Source of the DNA: Luteitalea sp.
GTDB taxonomy: Bacteria; Acidobacteriota; Vicinamibacteria; Vicinamibacterales; Vicinamibacteraceae
Assembly (NCBI GenBank): GCA_009377605.1
Contig: WHTT01000048.1
Location: 1 to 50,352, forward strand
Length of the DNA: 50,352 nucleotides
Direction: 5' to 3'
The first letter of the stretch is position 1; each line of letters starts with the position of its first letter. The position numbers were made by a program, and so were the translations under genes. Of the stretch, positions 33,786-42,491 are shown piece by piece. Below the pieces are notes generated by a model. That model was not told the origin of the DNA, made no database searches, and was given only the letters and a program-made list of their open reading frames with translations.

Positions 33786-35537
33786 ATGCCGAGTCGTCTC
33801 GAGACCGCCGATCACATCGTCATCTTCGGCTACTTCGCGCTGCTCACGCTGATTGGACTCTACTTCTGGCGACGGATGCGTCACGTCCGCGACCTGTTCG
33901 CGGCCGGACGGAGCGTGCCGTGGTGGCTCACCGGCATCTCGTTCTACCTGACCGGCTTCAGCGCCTTCACGTTCGTCGCCTACTCCGAGATGGCGTATCG
34001 ATACGGGCTCGTGGCGATCACGCTTGCTTGGAGCGCGGCAGCGGCCATGCTGGCGGGCAGCGTGTTCCTTGCCGCGCGATGGCAGCGCGCGCGGATCATC
34101 AGCCCCGTCGAGTTCCTCGAGGCGCGCTTCAGCCCGGCGCTGCGGCAGGTGCTGGCCTGGACCGGTATCCCCCTGAAGGTGATCGACGACGGGCTCAAGA
34201 TCTACGCGACCGGCATCTTCGTCTCGGTCGGGATGGGCTACGACCTTCGCACGAGCATCCTGGTCAGTGGACTCGTGATGCTGCTCTACACGTTCATGGG
34301 CGGTCTGTGGGCCGTCATGGTGACCGACTACGTCCAGTTCATCGTGCTGACGCTCGGCGTCGTGGTGCTCTTTCCGCTGGTCGTCAGCCGTCTCAACGGG
34401 TTCGAGGCGATGTTTCGAGGCGCGCCGGCGGACTTCGGCGCGCCGGTGGGAGGGCCGATCACCCCTCTGTACGTATTCGCGTTCTACCTGCTGGTGATGC
34501 TCAGCTACAACGGGAACTGGGCCTACGCACAGCGGTTCTACAGCGTACGTGACGAGCGTGCGGCACGGAAGGCCGGACTGCTCGCCACGGCGTTGATGAT
34601 CGTGGGACCACCGCTCTTCATCCTGCCGGCCGTTGCGGCGCGCACACTGATGCCCGAGCTGATGGTTCCGCCCAACTCGCCCCAATACACGTATGCGGCG
34701 CTCGCCCTCGAGCTCCTGCCGGCCGGACTGATGGGCCTCATGATTGCGGCCATGTTCTCCGCGACCATGTCGACGTTGAGCGCGGACTACAACGTCATCG
34801 CGAGCGTCATCACGGAGGATGTCTACCGCCGCCTGATCGATCCGGAGGCCTCACAGCGCAAGCTGGTGCTCGTCGGACGGATCGCGACGCTCGCCGTGGG
34901 CCTGCTCACGATCGCCACCGGCATCATGCTCGTCACCACCGCGCAGCGGGGACTCTTCGAGGTGATGGTCACGGTGTTCGGCCTCTTCGTCGGGCCGATG
35001 TTGCTGCCGATGCTCGCGGGCCTCGTGAGCCGGCGGCTGACGTTTCGCGGCGCCGTGGCCGGCATTGCCGCGGGGCTGATCTCGGGCGTGTCGCTCTTCG
35101 TCTACAAGACATGGTGGCTGGCCGGGAGGCCCGACATCGACCCGAATTGGCTGCGCTACGACTACGAAGCGATCACCATTCTGACCAACATCGCCGTGAC
35201 GGCCGGCGCGATGGCGATCGTGAGTGCGCTGGGAAGCGTGAGTCCAGGGGAGCGCCGCCGGATCGCCGACTTCTTCGCGCGCCTCGCCCGGCCGATCGAC
35301 GAGGACGCACCCGCCGAATCGGTGGGCGGCGAAACGTTCACGCCGCTGATGATCATCGCGCAGGTGACCGCCGGCACGGGCGTGCTCCTGCTGATCGCCG
35401 CCGCCGCGCAGTCCGCGGGGGCGGGCCAGCTGATCAACGCGGGCGCGGGCGCGGTCGTGCTGATGATTTCGGCGGGGTGTTATCTGTCCGGCCGCTCCAT
35501 AGCCGGGAGGACGGTTCGCGCCGTCGATCAGGACTAG
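33786..35537 (+). CDS. Sodium:solute symporter (SSS family), long form
   Basis: A 583-residue transporter with about 14 helices. Signatures: LFAAGRSVPWWLTGISFYLTG near residue 39, FVAYSEMAYRYGLVAI, IISPVEFLEARFSPALRQV, YTFMGGLWAVMVTDYVQFIV, MIAAMFSATMSTLSADYNVI and ITEDVYRRL. The polar C-terminal region (residues 485-520, RIADFFARLARPIDEDAPAES) precedes extra hydrophobic helices. SSS proteins of this SGLT-like branch typically move sugars or sugar acids with sodium. A 55-codon ORF separates it from the third symporter. Confidence 0.9.
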   Translation: MPSRLETADHIVIFGYFALLTLIGLYFWRRMRHVRDLFAAGRSVPWWLTGISFYLTGFSAFTFVAYSEMAYRYGLVAITLAWSAAAAMLAGSVFLAARWQRARIISPVEFLEARFSPALRQVLAWTGIPLKVIDDGLKIYATGIFVSVGMGYDLRTSILVSGLVMLLYTFMGGLWAVMVTDYVQFIVLTLGVVVLFPLVVSRLNGFEAMFRGAPADFGAPVGGPITPLYVFAFYLLVMLSYNGNWAYAQRFYSVRDERAARKAGLLATALMIVGPPLFILPAVAARTLMPELMVPPNSPQYTYAALALELLPAGLMGLMIAAMFSATMSTLSADYNVIASVITEDVYRRLIDPEASQRKLVLVGRIATLAVGLLTIATGIMLVTTAQRGLFEVMVTVFGLFVGPMLLPMLAGLVSRRLTFRGAVAGIAAGLISGVSLFVYKTWWLAGRPDIDPNWLRYDYEAITILTNIAVTAGAMAIVSALGSVSPGERRRIADFFARLARPIDEDAPAESVGGETFTPLMIIAQVTAGTGVLLLIAAAAQSAGAGQLINAGAGAVVLMISAGCYLSGRSIAGRTVRAVDQD

Positions 35538-35544
35538 ACGTTCC

Positions 35545-35712
35545 ATGCGCTGGCTGAATCTTGCGGATGACGGTCGTTGGATCTCCGGCGCGGCGCCCGG
35601 CGACGGCGCGGTCGTAGATCTCGCCGAGGCGTGCCGGAGCGCCGGCGATCAGATTGTCTGCGAAATCGATCGCATCGGCGCCTTGCGAACGAAGATTGGG
35701 AGGCAGCCGTGA
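35545..35712 (+). CDS. Small ORF (55 aa) between two symporters
   Basis: ATG 35545 starts seven bases after the preceding stop, and the TGA (35710-35712) overlaps the GTG of the next symporter. The product (MRWLNLADDGRWISGAAPGD, then VVDLAEACRSAGDQIVCEID) is soluble, acidic and has no transmembrane segment. It faintly recalls the N-terminal strand of fumarylacetoacetate-hydrolase-like proteins and may be a remnant of one. It is a real open frame in a position where translation coupling would help the symporter, but expression is unproven. Confidence 0.4.
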   Translation: MRWLNLADDGRWISGAAPGDGAVVDLAEACRSAGDQIVCEIDRIGALRTKIGRQP

Positions 35713-37487
35713 TCGCGGTCGATTGGGTCGTGGTTGCGCTGTACTTCGTGTTCATGCTGGCCGTCGGCTTGTATTTCGTGCGGCGGGGCGGCCGGAGCGT
35801 GGCGGACTATTTCATCGCCGGCCGCGACCTGCCATGGTGGGTCATCGCGCTGTCGGCCGTTGGCACGTACACGGACGCGGGCCTGGCTCCCGCGGTGACG
35901 ATGCTGACGTATCAAAACGGGCTCCTCGGCAACGCCGTCTGGTGGATCCCGTACGTCGTCTGGATGCCGCTCGGCGCGGTGCTGTGGTCGAAGTACTGGA
36001 GGCGGCTGGGCACCATGACGTCTGCCGAGTTGCTGACGGTGCGATACAGCGGCCGTTTCGCGTCCGGCTACCGCGCCGTCTATGCGTGCTTCATGAGCTT
36101 CGGCTTCATCGTCGTCCTCATGGGGTACGTGTCCGCGTGGCTGGGCGCGGCGCTCGGTCCGATCCTGGGATGGGACCCCCTTCATCTGATGCTGGTCGCC
36201 GGCCTGATCACGGCTTGCTACACCACCACGTCCGGTCTCTACGGCGTGGCGTATACCGATGCGCTCCAGTTCGGGATCTTCCTGGTTGGCAACATCGTCC
36301 TGGTGCCCATCGTGATGGCGCACGCCGGCGGGATGGACGCGATTTACCGGACCGTGGCCTCATCGCGCGGCGAATCGTTCTTCGATCTGAGCCTGCCCAC
36401 TCCCGGGCTCGACACGTTGACGATCGCGGCGTTCGTCGTGCAGGGACTTTTCTTCGCGGCGTCGCCAACGGGCGGTGAGGGATTCACCGCACAGCGCTTC
36501 ATGGCTGCGCGCAACGAGCTCCACGCGCAGGTCGGGCAGCTTCTCAACACGATGCTCACCCTGATCGTTCGGGTGATGCCGTTCCTGTTCCTGGGCCTGA
36601 CCGCCGCTGCGCTCTATCCAGCGGGATCGCTGGCGGAACCAGCCGAGGCGTGGGCTCGCATGGTGGGCGCCTACGCCCCCGCGGGGCTCCTCGGTGTGCT
36701 CGTGGCAGGAGTGCTTGCCGCCTACATGTCCACGGTCAGCACGGAGATGAACTGGGGCGCCTCGTACATCGTGAACGATCTGTATCGGCCGGTGCTAAGG
36801 CCCGACCGGACCGAGCGTCACTATGTGTGGGCGGGCCGGGTCGGGTCGTTGCTCCTGTTCGCGCTCGCGTTGATCGTCGCGTACTACTTCGTGCAGGGGC
36901 TGCGGGCGTGGTTCCTGTTCATCAACTCGGTCGTGTTCGCTTTCATTCTGCCGCTGTCGTGGCTGCGGTTCTTCTGGTGGCGCCTCAACATCTATGGCGA
37001 GGCCGCCACGCTCGTGATCGGTCTCCCGCTCAGCTATGTCGTGTGGTTCCCGCTGGGGTTCTCGAACGAGCAGGTGTATCCGTTCTGGAAGGGATTCCTG
37101 CTGCTCTTCGGTCTGGGTGCCATGACCAGCATCGTCGTGAGCCTGCTGACGCGGCCAGAGCGCATCGACACGCTGCGAGCTTTCTACGATCGCTGCCGGC
37201 CGCCGGGATTCTGGGGACCCGTGGTCGGCGCGCTCTCGACCGGAGAGCGGATTGCCATCCGTCGAGAGACGATGCGCGATCTGATCGACTGCGCGCTCGG
37301 CATCGCGTTCGCCACGGCGTGTATCGTCGCCGTCATCGCGCCGCTCGGCAAGCACCTGGCGATCGCCGCGTCGAGCCTGACGATCATGTTCGCCAGCGGC
37401 GGCCTGTTCATCGCCCGCTGGGCGCGCCGGGGGGTGTTCCGCGGGCTCGGGGCCTGTCAATCGGGATCGCGTGTGGAGCTGTTGTGA
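35709..37487 (+). CDS. Sodium:solute symporter (SSS family)
   Basis: A 592-residue transporter from GTG 35709, supported by GGGAGG a few bases upstream; an extended frame from 35577 only reads through the overlapping small ORF. Hallmarks: VALYFVFMLAVGLYFVRRGG, ADYFIAGRDLPWWVIALSAVG, YTDAGLAPAVTMLTYQNG, YTTTSGLYGVAYTDALQFGI, LVAGVLAAYMSTVSTEMNWG. About 14 helices, with a cytoplasmic segment RPERIDTLRAFYDRCRPPGFW between late helices. Its stop overlaps the start of a GATase-like relic, the same neighbour order (reversed) as at 21.6-23.9 kb, so these symporter/GATase pairs likely share ancestry. Confidence 0.9.
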   Translation: MIAVDWVVVALYFVFMLAVGLYFVRRGGRSVADYFIAGRDLPWWVIALSAVGTYTDAGLAPAVTMLTYQNGLLGNAVWWIPYVVWMPLGAVLWSKYWRRLGTMTSAELLTVRYSGRFASGYRAVYACFMSFGFIVVLMGYVSAWLGAALGPILGWDPLHLMLVAGLITACYTTTSGLYGVAYTDALQFGIFLVGNIVLVPIVMAHAGGMDAIYRTVASSRGESFFDLSLPTPGLDTLTIAAFVVQGLFFAASPTGGEGFTAQRFMAARNELHAQVGQLLNTMLTLIVRVMPFLFLGLTAAALYPAGSLAEPAEAWARMVGAYAPAGLLGVLVAGVLAAYMSTVSTEMNWGASYIVNDLYRPVLRPDRTERHYVWAGRVGSLLLFALALIVAYYFVQGLRAWFLFINSVVFAFILPLSWLRFFWWRLNIYGEAATLVIGLPLSYVVWFPLGFSNEQVYPFWKGFLLLFGLGAMTSIVVSLLTRPERIDTLRAFYDRCRPPGFWGPVVGALSTGERIAIRRETMRDLIDCALGIAFATACIVAVIAPLGKHLAIAASSLTIMFASGGLFIARWARRGVFRGLGACQSGSRVELL

Positions 37488-37577
37488 GCCGGCCGCGTCG
37501 AATCTGGCACGTGGGAAGCCGGTGCATCCACGGACGTCGACGTGGTCAACGACGCCCAGCCGTTTGCGGAAGCCTAG
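37484..37577 (+). pseudogene. Truncated GATase1-like relic
   Basis: GTG 37484 begins PRRIWHVGSRCIH, matching residues 5-16 of the intact gene at 21609 (PRIWHVGNWCIH). After 37531 about 14 codons are missing and the frame shifts; it resumes as DVDVVNDAQPFAEA (intact: DVELLNYAQPFVDA) and stops at TAG 37575-37577. All the rest of the gene is gone. The stop overlaps the ribosome-binding site of the next gene, so translation of the relic could still couple symporter and glycosidase expression. Confidence 0.8.
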
Positions 37578-37590
37578 GAGGCAGTGCACG

Positions 37591-39255
37591 ATGCGATTAC
37601 GAAGACGGCTCTTCACGTGGCTGACGGGTGCCCTCGTCCTCGTGACCGCCGCCGCGGTGCTGGCCGCCCGTGGGCCAGCCCAGGGCGGCGCGCCGGAGCG
37701 ACACAGCATTTGGGTGCATCCTCCGGAAGTCGGCCGAACGCCGGCAGCAGTTCGCGCGTTCGTCGAGCAGTGCCGCCGGGCGCACATCGAGACGGTCATC
37801 CTGCTCGTGAAGGGGATGAACGGGGAGATTTACTGGCCCAGCCGGCGCTTCGCCGACGCCGTCGTCAAGGGCTACGAGTCGTTCGACCTGCTCCGCGAGC
37901 TGCGTGCGGCGGCCCGTCCGCATGGCATCAAGGTGCATGCGTGGCTGGTGGACTTCGTCGAAGGCGTCAACGGCGCCGCGGTGCGTGCCCACCCGGAGTG
38001 GGCGCAGCTCAATCCGGCGGGCGGAACGACCGCGACCGAGACACTCGGGACGCGGCGGCGTCCGTACCCCTATATCTGGATGTGTCCGGCGCGCCGGCCG
38101 GGATACACGGACCAGTGGCTGCTGCCCATGATCGAGGAGCTCGCCAGGCATCCCGCCGTGGACGGAATCCATCATGACTACGTCCGGTATCCCGGAGACG
38201 TGGCCCCCGACAGTTTCTGCTTCTGCGATTACTGTCTCGCACACGTTCCGCGGTACGCGATGCTGGCGTACGAGACACGGCCTGCCGAGCGGTACGACGT
38301 CGACGTGCGTCAGGAGCGCGTGGAGGCGAACTGGTGGACGGATCCGACGATGCTGCCACGAACCTACAGCGAGGCGGAGCGACGCGCGCGCGCCGATTTC
38401 CTGCTGAACGGTCGGACGATTCCCGGTGGCTCGCCCGACGTGCGCTACTTCTTTTATGACTACCGCGTGCAGCAGATCAACAACTTCGTGCGCGAGGTCC
38501 ACGAGCTCGTGAAGAGAAGCAATCCGAAGCTCGAGATCTCGGCTGCCGTCTTCAAGAACCCCGTGCAGAGCGCCCGTTTCATCGGCCAGCAATGGCATCG
38601 CTGGAACGAGTGGATCGATATCTACACGCCGATGACGTACCGCAGCCACTTCGCCGGCAGCTTCGAGGCCTATTTGGATCATCTCGAAGAAACCACGCGC
38701 CGGCAGCTCGAGTGGACGCGGCACGGCCGGCCGCTGGAGGCGGGCATCGCGACGACATACCTGTACCGGGAGGAGCTGCAGCCGTTCGACGACATGAACG
38801 ATGCAATCGACGCGTTGAGAGATCTGCCGGGAAAGGTAGACGACGCTCGGGTCGTCCAGCGTCAGCTCAATACCGCCGTCTACGTTTTGGAGGGCGCCTC
38901 CGGCGACGTCGATGCGGCGCGGCAGGCGATGATGAAGCAGCTGGTCGCCGCCCACGACCGGTTGCAGAAGCGCCTCGCGCCGCTCGCCCCTGACGTCGCA
39001 AGGCATCTCGATCAGCTGGCCGGATCCGCGGAGCGCGCGACGCCCGAGCAGCTTCCCGCTGCGCTCGCCAGCCTGTCCTCAGCGCTCGCGAAAGTGCGTG
39101 CGGATCTGCCGCCGGGATTCTGTCCCCCAGAGAAGCTGATTCGCGCGATTGATGCCGCGCGTCGCGCACAGCCGGACGGCATCGTCATCTTCGCGGCCAG
39201 CAGTCTCACGCGAGAGAAGCTCTGGCCGGCGCTCGAGAAGGCATTCACGAGATGA
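37591..39255 (+). CDS. GHL10-type glycoside hydrolase-like protein, exported
   Basis: A 554-residue secreted protein. ATG 37591 follows TAGGAGG. Signal peptide residues 1-28 (LFTWLTGALVLVTAAAVLAA). Residues 35-400 fit the PF02638-like TIM-barrel: HSIWVHPPEVGRTPAAVRAF, VILLVKGMNGEIYWPSRRF, HGIKVHAWLVDFVEG, DGIHHDYVRYPGDVAPDS, then a FCFCDYC cysteine cluster, and DIYTPMTYRSHFAGSF. The C-terminal 120 residues are helical (LQKRLAPLAPDVARHLDQLA). Family enzymes cleave or handle poly-amino-sugar or uronate glycans. It overlaps the lyase gene downstream (ATGA), placing both in one degradative unit. Confidence 0.85.
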   Translation: MRLRRRLFTWLTGALVLVTAAAVLAARGPAQGGAPERHSIWVHPPEVGRTPAAVRAFVEQCRRAHIETVILLVKGMNGEIYWPSRRFADAVVKGYESFDLLRELRAAARPHGIKVHAWLVDFVEGVNGAAVRAHPEWAQLNPAGGTTATETLGTRRRPYPYIWMCPARRPGYTDQWLLPMIEELARHPAVDGIHHDYVRYPGDVAPDSFCFCDYCLAHVPRYAMLAYETRPAERYDVDVRQERVEANWWTDPTMLPRTYSEAERRARADFLLNGRTIPGGSPDVRYFFYDYRVQQINNFVREVHELVKRSNPKLEISAAVFKNPVQSARFIGQQWHRWNEWIDIYTPMTYRSHFAGSFEAYLDHLEETTRRQLEWTRHGRPLEAGIATTYLYREELQPFDDMNDAIDALRDLPGKVDDARVVQRQLNTAVYVLEGASGDVDAARQAMMKQLVAAHDRLQKRLAPLAPDVARHLDQLAGSAERATPEQLPAALASLSSALAKVRADLPPGFCPPEKLIRAIDAARRAQPDGIVIFAASSLTREKLWPALEKAFTR

Positions 39256-42200
39256 AGCGGCTGGGAATCGCGGCCGGCCTGGTCTGCGCACTGTGCCTGC
39301 GGCACGGCGGAAGCGGTGCACAGGGTGGCAGTGTTCTGGCTGTCCTCGAGCCGGTCGTCCTCGCGGAGTCCTTCGACGGCGACGATCTGGGACAGTGGGC
39401 GAGCTATCCGCCAGCACAGGACGTCGGGTACGAGCCGTCGCTGAGCCCGACGACCGCCTTCGACGCACCCGGCGGTCGCGCGCTGATGCGAGTCGTGACG
39501 CCCGTCGTGTCTGGCCCGATCACCATTGGTTTCATCAAGGAAGTCGGCCTCGTGGCGTCGCAGGGAGCCGACCTTGCGTTCGCGTACCGACTCGAGCCGC
39601 GCGCCCTCGCCGCTGAGCTCGAAGTGGGGCTGGCGGGAGCCGACGGACGGCGATACACCTGGCGCCTGCTGGCGTCGGCCGGTGCCTGGACCAGCGCCGC
39701 GGGGCGGTTCTCGCAGTTCCGCGATGGAGCCGGCCGGGGGCTGGTGGCTGGTACGCGGATCGAAGCGGTCTACGTCGTGGCGCACATCGTGCACGCGGCC
39801 CCGGATATCACGTCCCGCCTTCTGCTGGACGACGTGCGGATCGCCGCGTCGCGACAGGTGTCGTTCGACGTGCGGCAGCCAGCCAGCACGCGAATCGAGC
39901 CGTGGCGCGACGGTGTATCCTCGGGGGTGCTCCGTACGGGCAGCACCCTATCGATTGAAGCACGCGCGCCGGTTCCGCTGAAGCGGGCGATCTGGTCCCT
40001 GGCGGGGCGTGCGGGTCAGTCGATCGCCCGTGGCGCGTTGGACGACGATAACGGGTCCGACGATGGAAAGGCCGCCGGCAACAGGTGGAGCGACGCGACA
40101 GCCTACAGGGTCCGTGCCGAAGATCCGCGGGGCATCTGGCGCTTGCGCCTCGACGGCACGACGGCCGACGGCCGCCGGATCGAGACGACCGTGCGACTGC
40201 TTGTCCTGCCGCCTCTCTCCGCACGTCATCCCCGTCTCTATTTCGATCCACAGGCTGTCGGCACGATTCGCGGAAGGCGGCAGCATCCTCGCCTGACCAC
40301 GCTGTGGACGACGCTAGAGAAGGCGGCCCGCGCCTCGCGCGAGACGGGGCCCATCGCGCACGGTGGCGAGGTCTTCACCCGGCTGGACGCGGCGTACTTG
40401 CTTCCATCGCTCCCTGGATACTTCGACGTGCTGAATCGCGCGCGCAGCCGAATAACCAGCAACGCGGCTGTCGGCTTCGTCAACCGCGACCGCGAGGCGC
40501 GTGCCGCCGCTCGGACGGCCCTCCTCGAGGTCAGCAGGTGGGAGACGTGGGCGCCGCCCTGGTTCGAAGCCCATGGGCAGCACACGTACTACCCGGCCGG
40601 CCAGCTCGCGTCGGCCGTCGCACTCGCGTACGACCTGCTGTATGCGGACCTGTCGGGCGACGAGCGACGGCTCGTCCGACGGGCGCTGCTGGAGCGATCG
40701 ATTCTTCCGACGTGGCGTGAGTACGTGCTCGACAACCGCGTGATGGCCGACACGAGCAACTGGATCGCCCACACCGTCGGCGGAGCGATCATTGCCGCTG
40801 CTGCGATCGTCGGCGACGGCTCCGCAGAGGAGGACAACGAGCTTTCGCTCCCGCTGAACGGGCTGCTCATGAAGATCGAGGATCACATGGCCGCGTCGTT
40901 CCTGGCGGACGGCAGCTACGGCGAGGGCATCAGCTACCTGGAGTTCGATCTGGAAACGCTTGGTCCGATGCTCTGGGCCCTGGAACGAGTGTTCGGGCAG
41001 TCCTACTGGGAGAGCACGCACGTCGTCGAGTCGCTACGGTATCCCTTGCACACGCTGGCCGATCCGATCCACGAGAGCCTCGACATGGGAGATACGCATC
41101 CCCCCGCTGGGCACTCCATTCGGGCGATCGTCGCCCGGTCCACGGATCCGGTGATTCGCTGGTACGCCAGCCGGTTCGAGCCGCGGACGATCTATGACTT
41201 CCTGTTCTTCGACGACCGCGTCGCTCCGCAGCCGCCGGCCGGAGGCGGATCGCGGCTGTTCAGGGAGAAAGGAGACGCGGTGTTCCGCGCCGGCTGGGGT
41301 CCCGATGGGGGGCTCGTTCTGTTCCGCGCGGGCCCAACGTTCAACCACAACCACGCCGATCAGGGGTCGTTTCAGTTCCGTGCCCTGGGCGAGACGCTGA
41401 TCACGGAGGCTGGATGGTCCGACTATTACAAGGATCCGTACTACGACACGTTCTTCACACAGGCCGCGGGCCACAACACGCTCCTCGTCGATGGCAACCC
41501 CGCTAGCCAGGACATCGCCGACACGGGTCAGTTCGCAGCCCTGAATCGACACCCGCGCATCACGGATGTCATTCTGAGCCCGTCCTACGATGCGGTGGGA
41601 AGTGAGCTTGCCCCGGTTTACCGCGGCCGGCTCGCGAGCTACACGCGCCGGCTCGCCTACATCAAACCGGACTACCTCGTCGTCTTCGATCGCGTCCGCA
41701 CGAGCGGAGAACCCGCCGGCTTCACCGTGCGGCTGCATGTGCCGGCGAAGCGCGGGCTGACGGTCGCCGGGAGCGGCGTCTCTGCGACGGCGACCTATAC
41801 CGGTACTAACGCCGCCCTGGCCGTTCGGCCGTTCTCGTCAACCGCAATGCGGCTGATGGCTGGAGAGGGACACCTTCCCTTTCCGGTGTTGTCCGCCCGC
41901 ACGCCGCCCGACGTCCCGCCGCAGCCAGCCTATCTCGATCTGGTGACGGCCGACCGTGCCGCGGACGCCTGGTTCATGGTCGTCCTGCTCCCCCGTAAGA
42001 CCAGGGAAGCGGCGAGCGCGGCCGCGGCGGGTCTGGAGCTGCTGTCGGCACCAGGCTGGTCGGGTGTGTCGACCATCGCTCGAGGCGGCGCTCGCGATGT
42101 CGTGGCGTTCAGCACGAGCGCCGCGTCAGAGGAGTCGGCCGTCGCAGGCTGGCGCACGGACGCTGCGGCGTGGACGGCACGCATCGCGGGACCTGGCGTC

Positions 42201-42491
42201 CAGCGGATTGGCGCACAGCAGGTTCGCGGACTGCGGCACGGCGATCGGTCACTGTTCGAGTCCGACCGCGCGGTCAGCGTGGCGCTCGACTATGGATCGG
42301 CCGGTCTGACCGGCGTCATCGAGGCGGATGGTCCGACGCACGTCCGCATTCACGTACGGCAGGCGCCCGTCAGGACGACCCGAAACGGCACTGTCGTGGC
42401 AGCAGCCTATGATCCGGCGGCAGGCATGCTGTCGCTGCCGGTCGAGGCCGGGGCGAATGCGATCGAGGTTGCAGGGGTGACCGATCGATGA
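39252..42491 (+). CDS. Heparinase II/III-family polysaccharide lyase, exported
   Basis: A 1079-residue secreted protein. Signal peptide residues 1-24. Residues 30-200 look like a carbohydrate-binding jelly-roll (AESFDGDDLGQWASYPP, RLLLDDVRIAASRQ); a short beta domain follows to about 320; residues 330-640 are the (alpha/alpha)6 toroid with ADTSNWIAHTVGGAIIAAAA and GSYGEGISYLEFDLETLG; residues 690-850 hold the heparinase II/III beta domain with the signature TFNHNHADQGSFQFRALGE and a second HNTLLVDG. The residues expected for lyase catalysis (Asn, His, Tyr in these segments) are present. Lyases of this class eliminate at uronic acids in heparin, chondroitin or alginate-like polymers; which polymer is cut here is not readable. 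Confidence 0.88.
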   Translation: MKRLGIAAGLVCALCLRHGGSGAQGGSVLAVLEPVVLAESFDGDDLGQWASYPPAQDVGYEPSLSPTTAFDAPGGRALMRVVTPVVSGPITIGFIKEVGLVASQGADLAFAYRLEPRALAAELEVGLAGADGRRYTWRLLASAGAWTSAAGRFSQFRDGAGRGLVAGTRIEAVYVVAHIVHAAPDITSRLLLDDVRIAASRQVSFDVRQPASTRIEPWRDGVSSGVLRTGSTLSIEARAPVPLKRAIWSLAGRAGQSIARGALDDDNGSDDGKAAGNRWSDATAYRVRAEDPRGIWRLRLDGTTADGRRIETTVRLLVLPPLSARHPRLYFDPQAVGTIRGRRQHPRLTTLWTTLEKAARASRETGPIAHGGEVFTRLDAAYLLPSLPGYFDVLNRARSRITSNAAVGFVNRDREARAAARTALLEVSRWETWAPPWFEAHGQHTYYPAGQLASAVALAYDLLYADLSGDERRLVRRALLERSILPTWREYVLDNRVMADTSNWIAHTVGGAIIAAAAIVGDGSAEEDNELSLPLNGLLMKIEDHMAASFLADGSYGEGISYLEFDLETLGPMLWALERVFGQSYWESTHVVESLRYPLHTLADPIHESLDMGDTHPPAGHSIRAIVARSTDPVIRWYASRFEPRTIYDFLFFDDRVAPQPPAGGGSRLFREKGDAVFRAGWGPDGGLVLFRAGPTFNHNHADQGSFQFRALGETLITEAGWSDYYKDPYYDTFFTQAAGHNTLLVDGNPASQDIADTGQFAALNRHPRITDVILSPSYDAVGSELAPVYRGRLASYTRRLAYIKPDYLVVFDRVRTSGEPAGFTVRLHVPAKRGLTVAGSGVSATATYTGTNAALAVRPFSSTAMRLMAGEGHLPFPVLSARTPPDVPPQPAYLDLVTADRAADAWFMVVLLPRKTREAASAAAAGLELLSAPGWSGVSTIARGGARDVVAFSTSAASEESAVAGWRTDAAAWTARIAGPGVQRIGAQQVRGLRHGDRSLFESDRAVSVALDYGSAGLTGVIEADGPTHVRIHVRQAPVRTTRNGTVVAAAYDPAAGMLSLPVEAGANAIEVAGVTDR

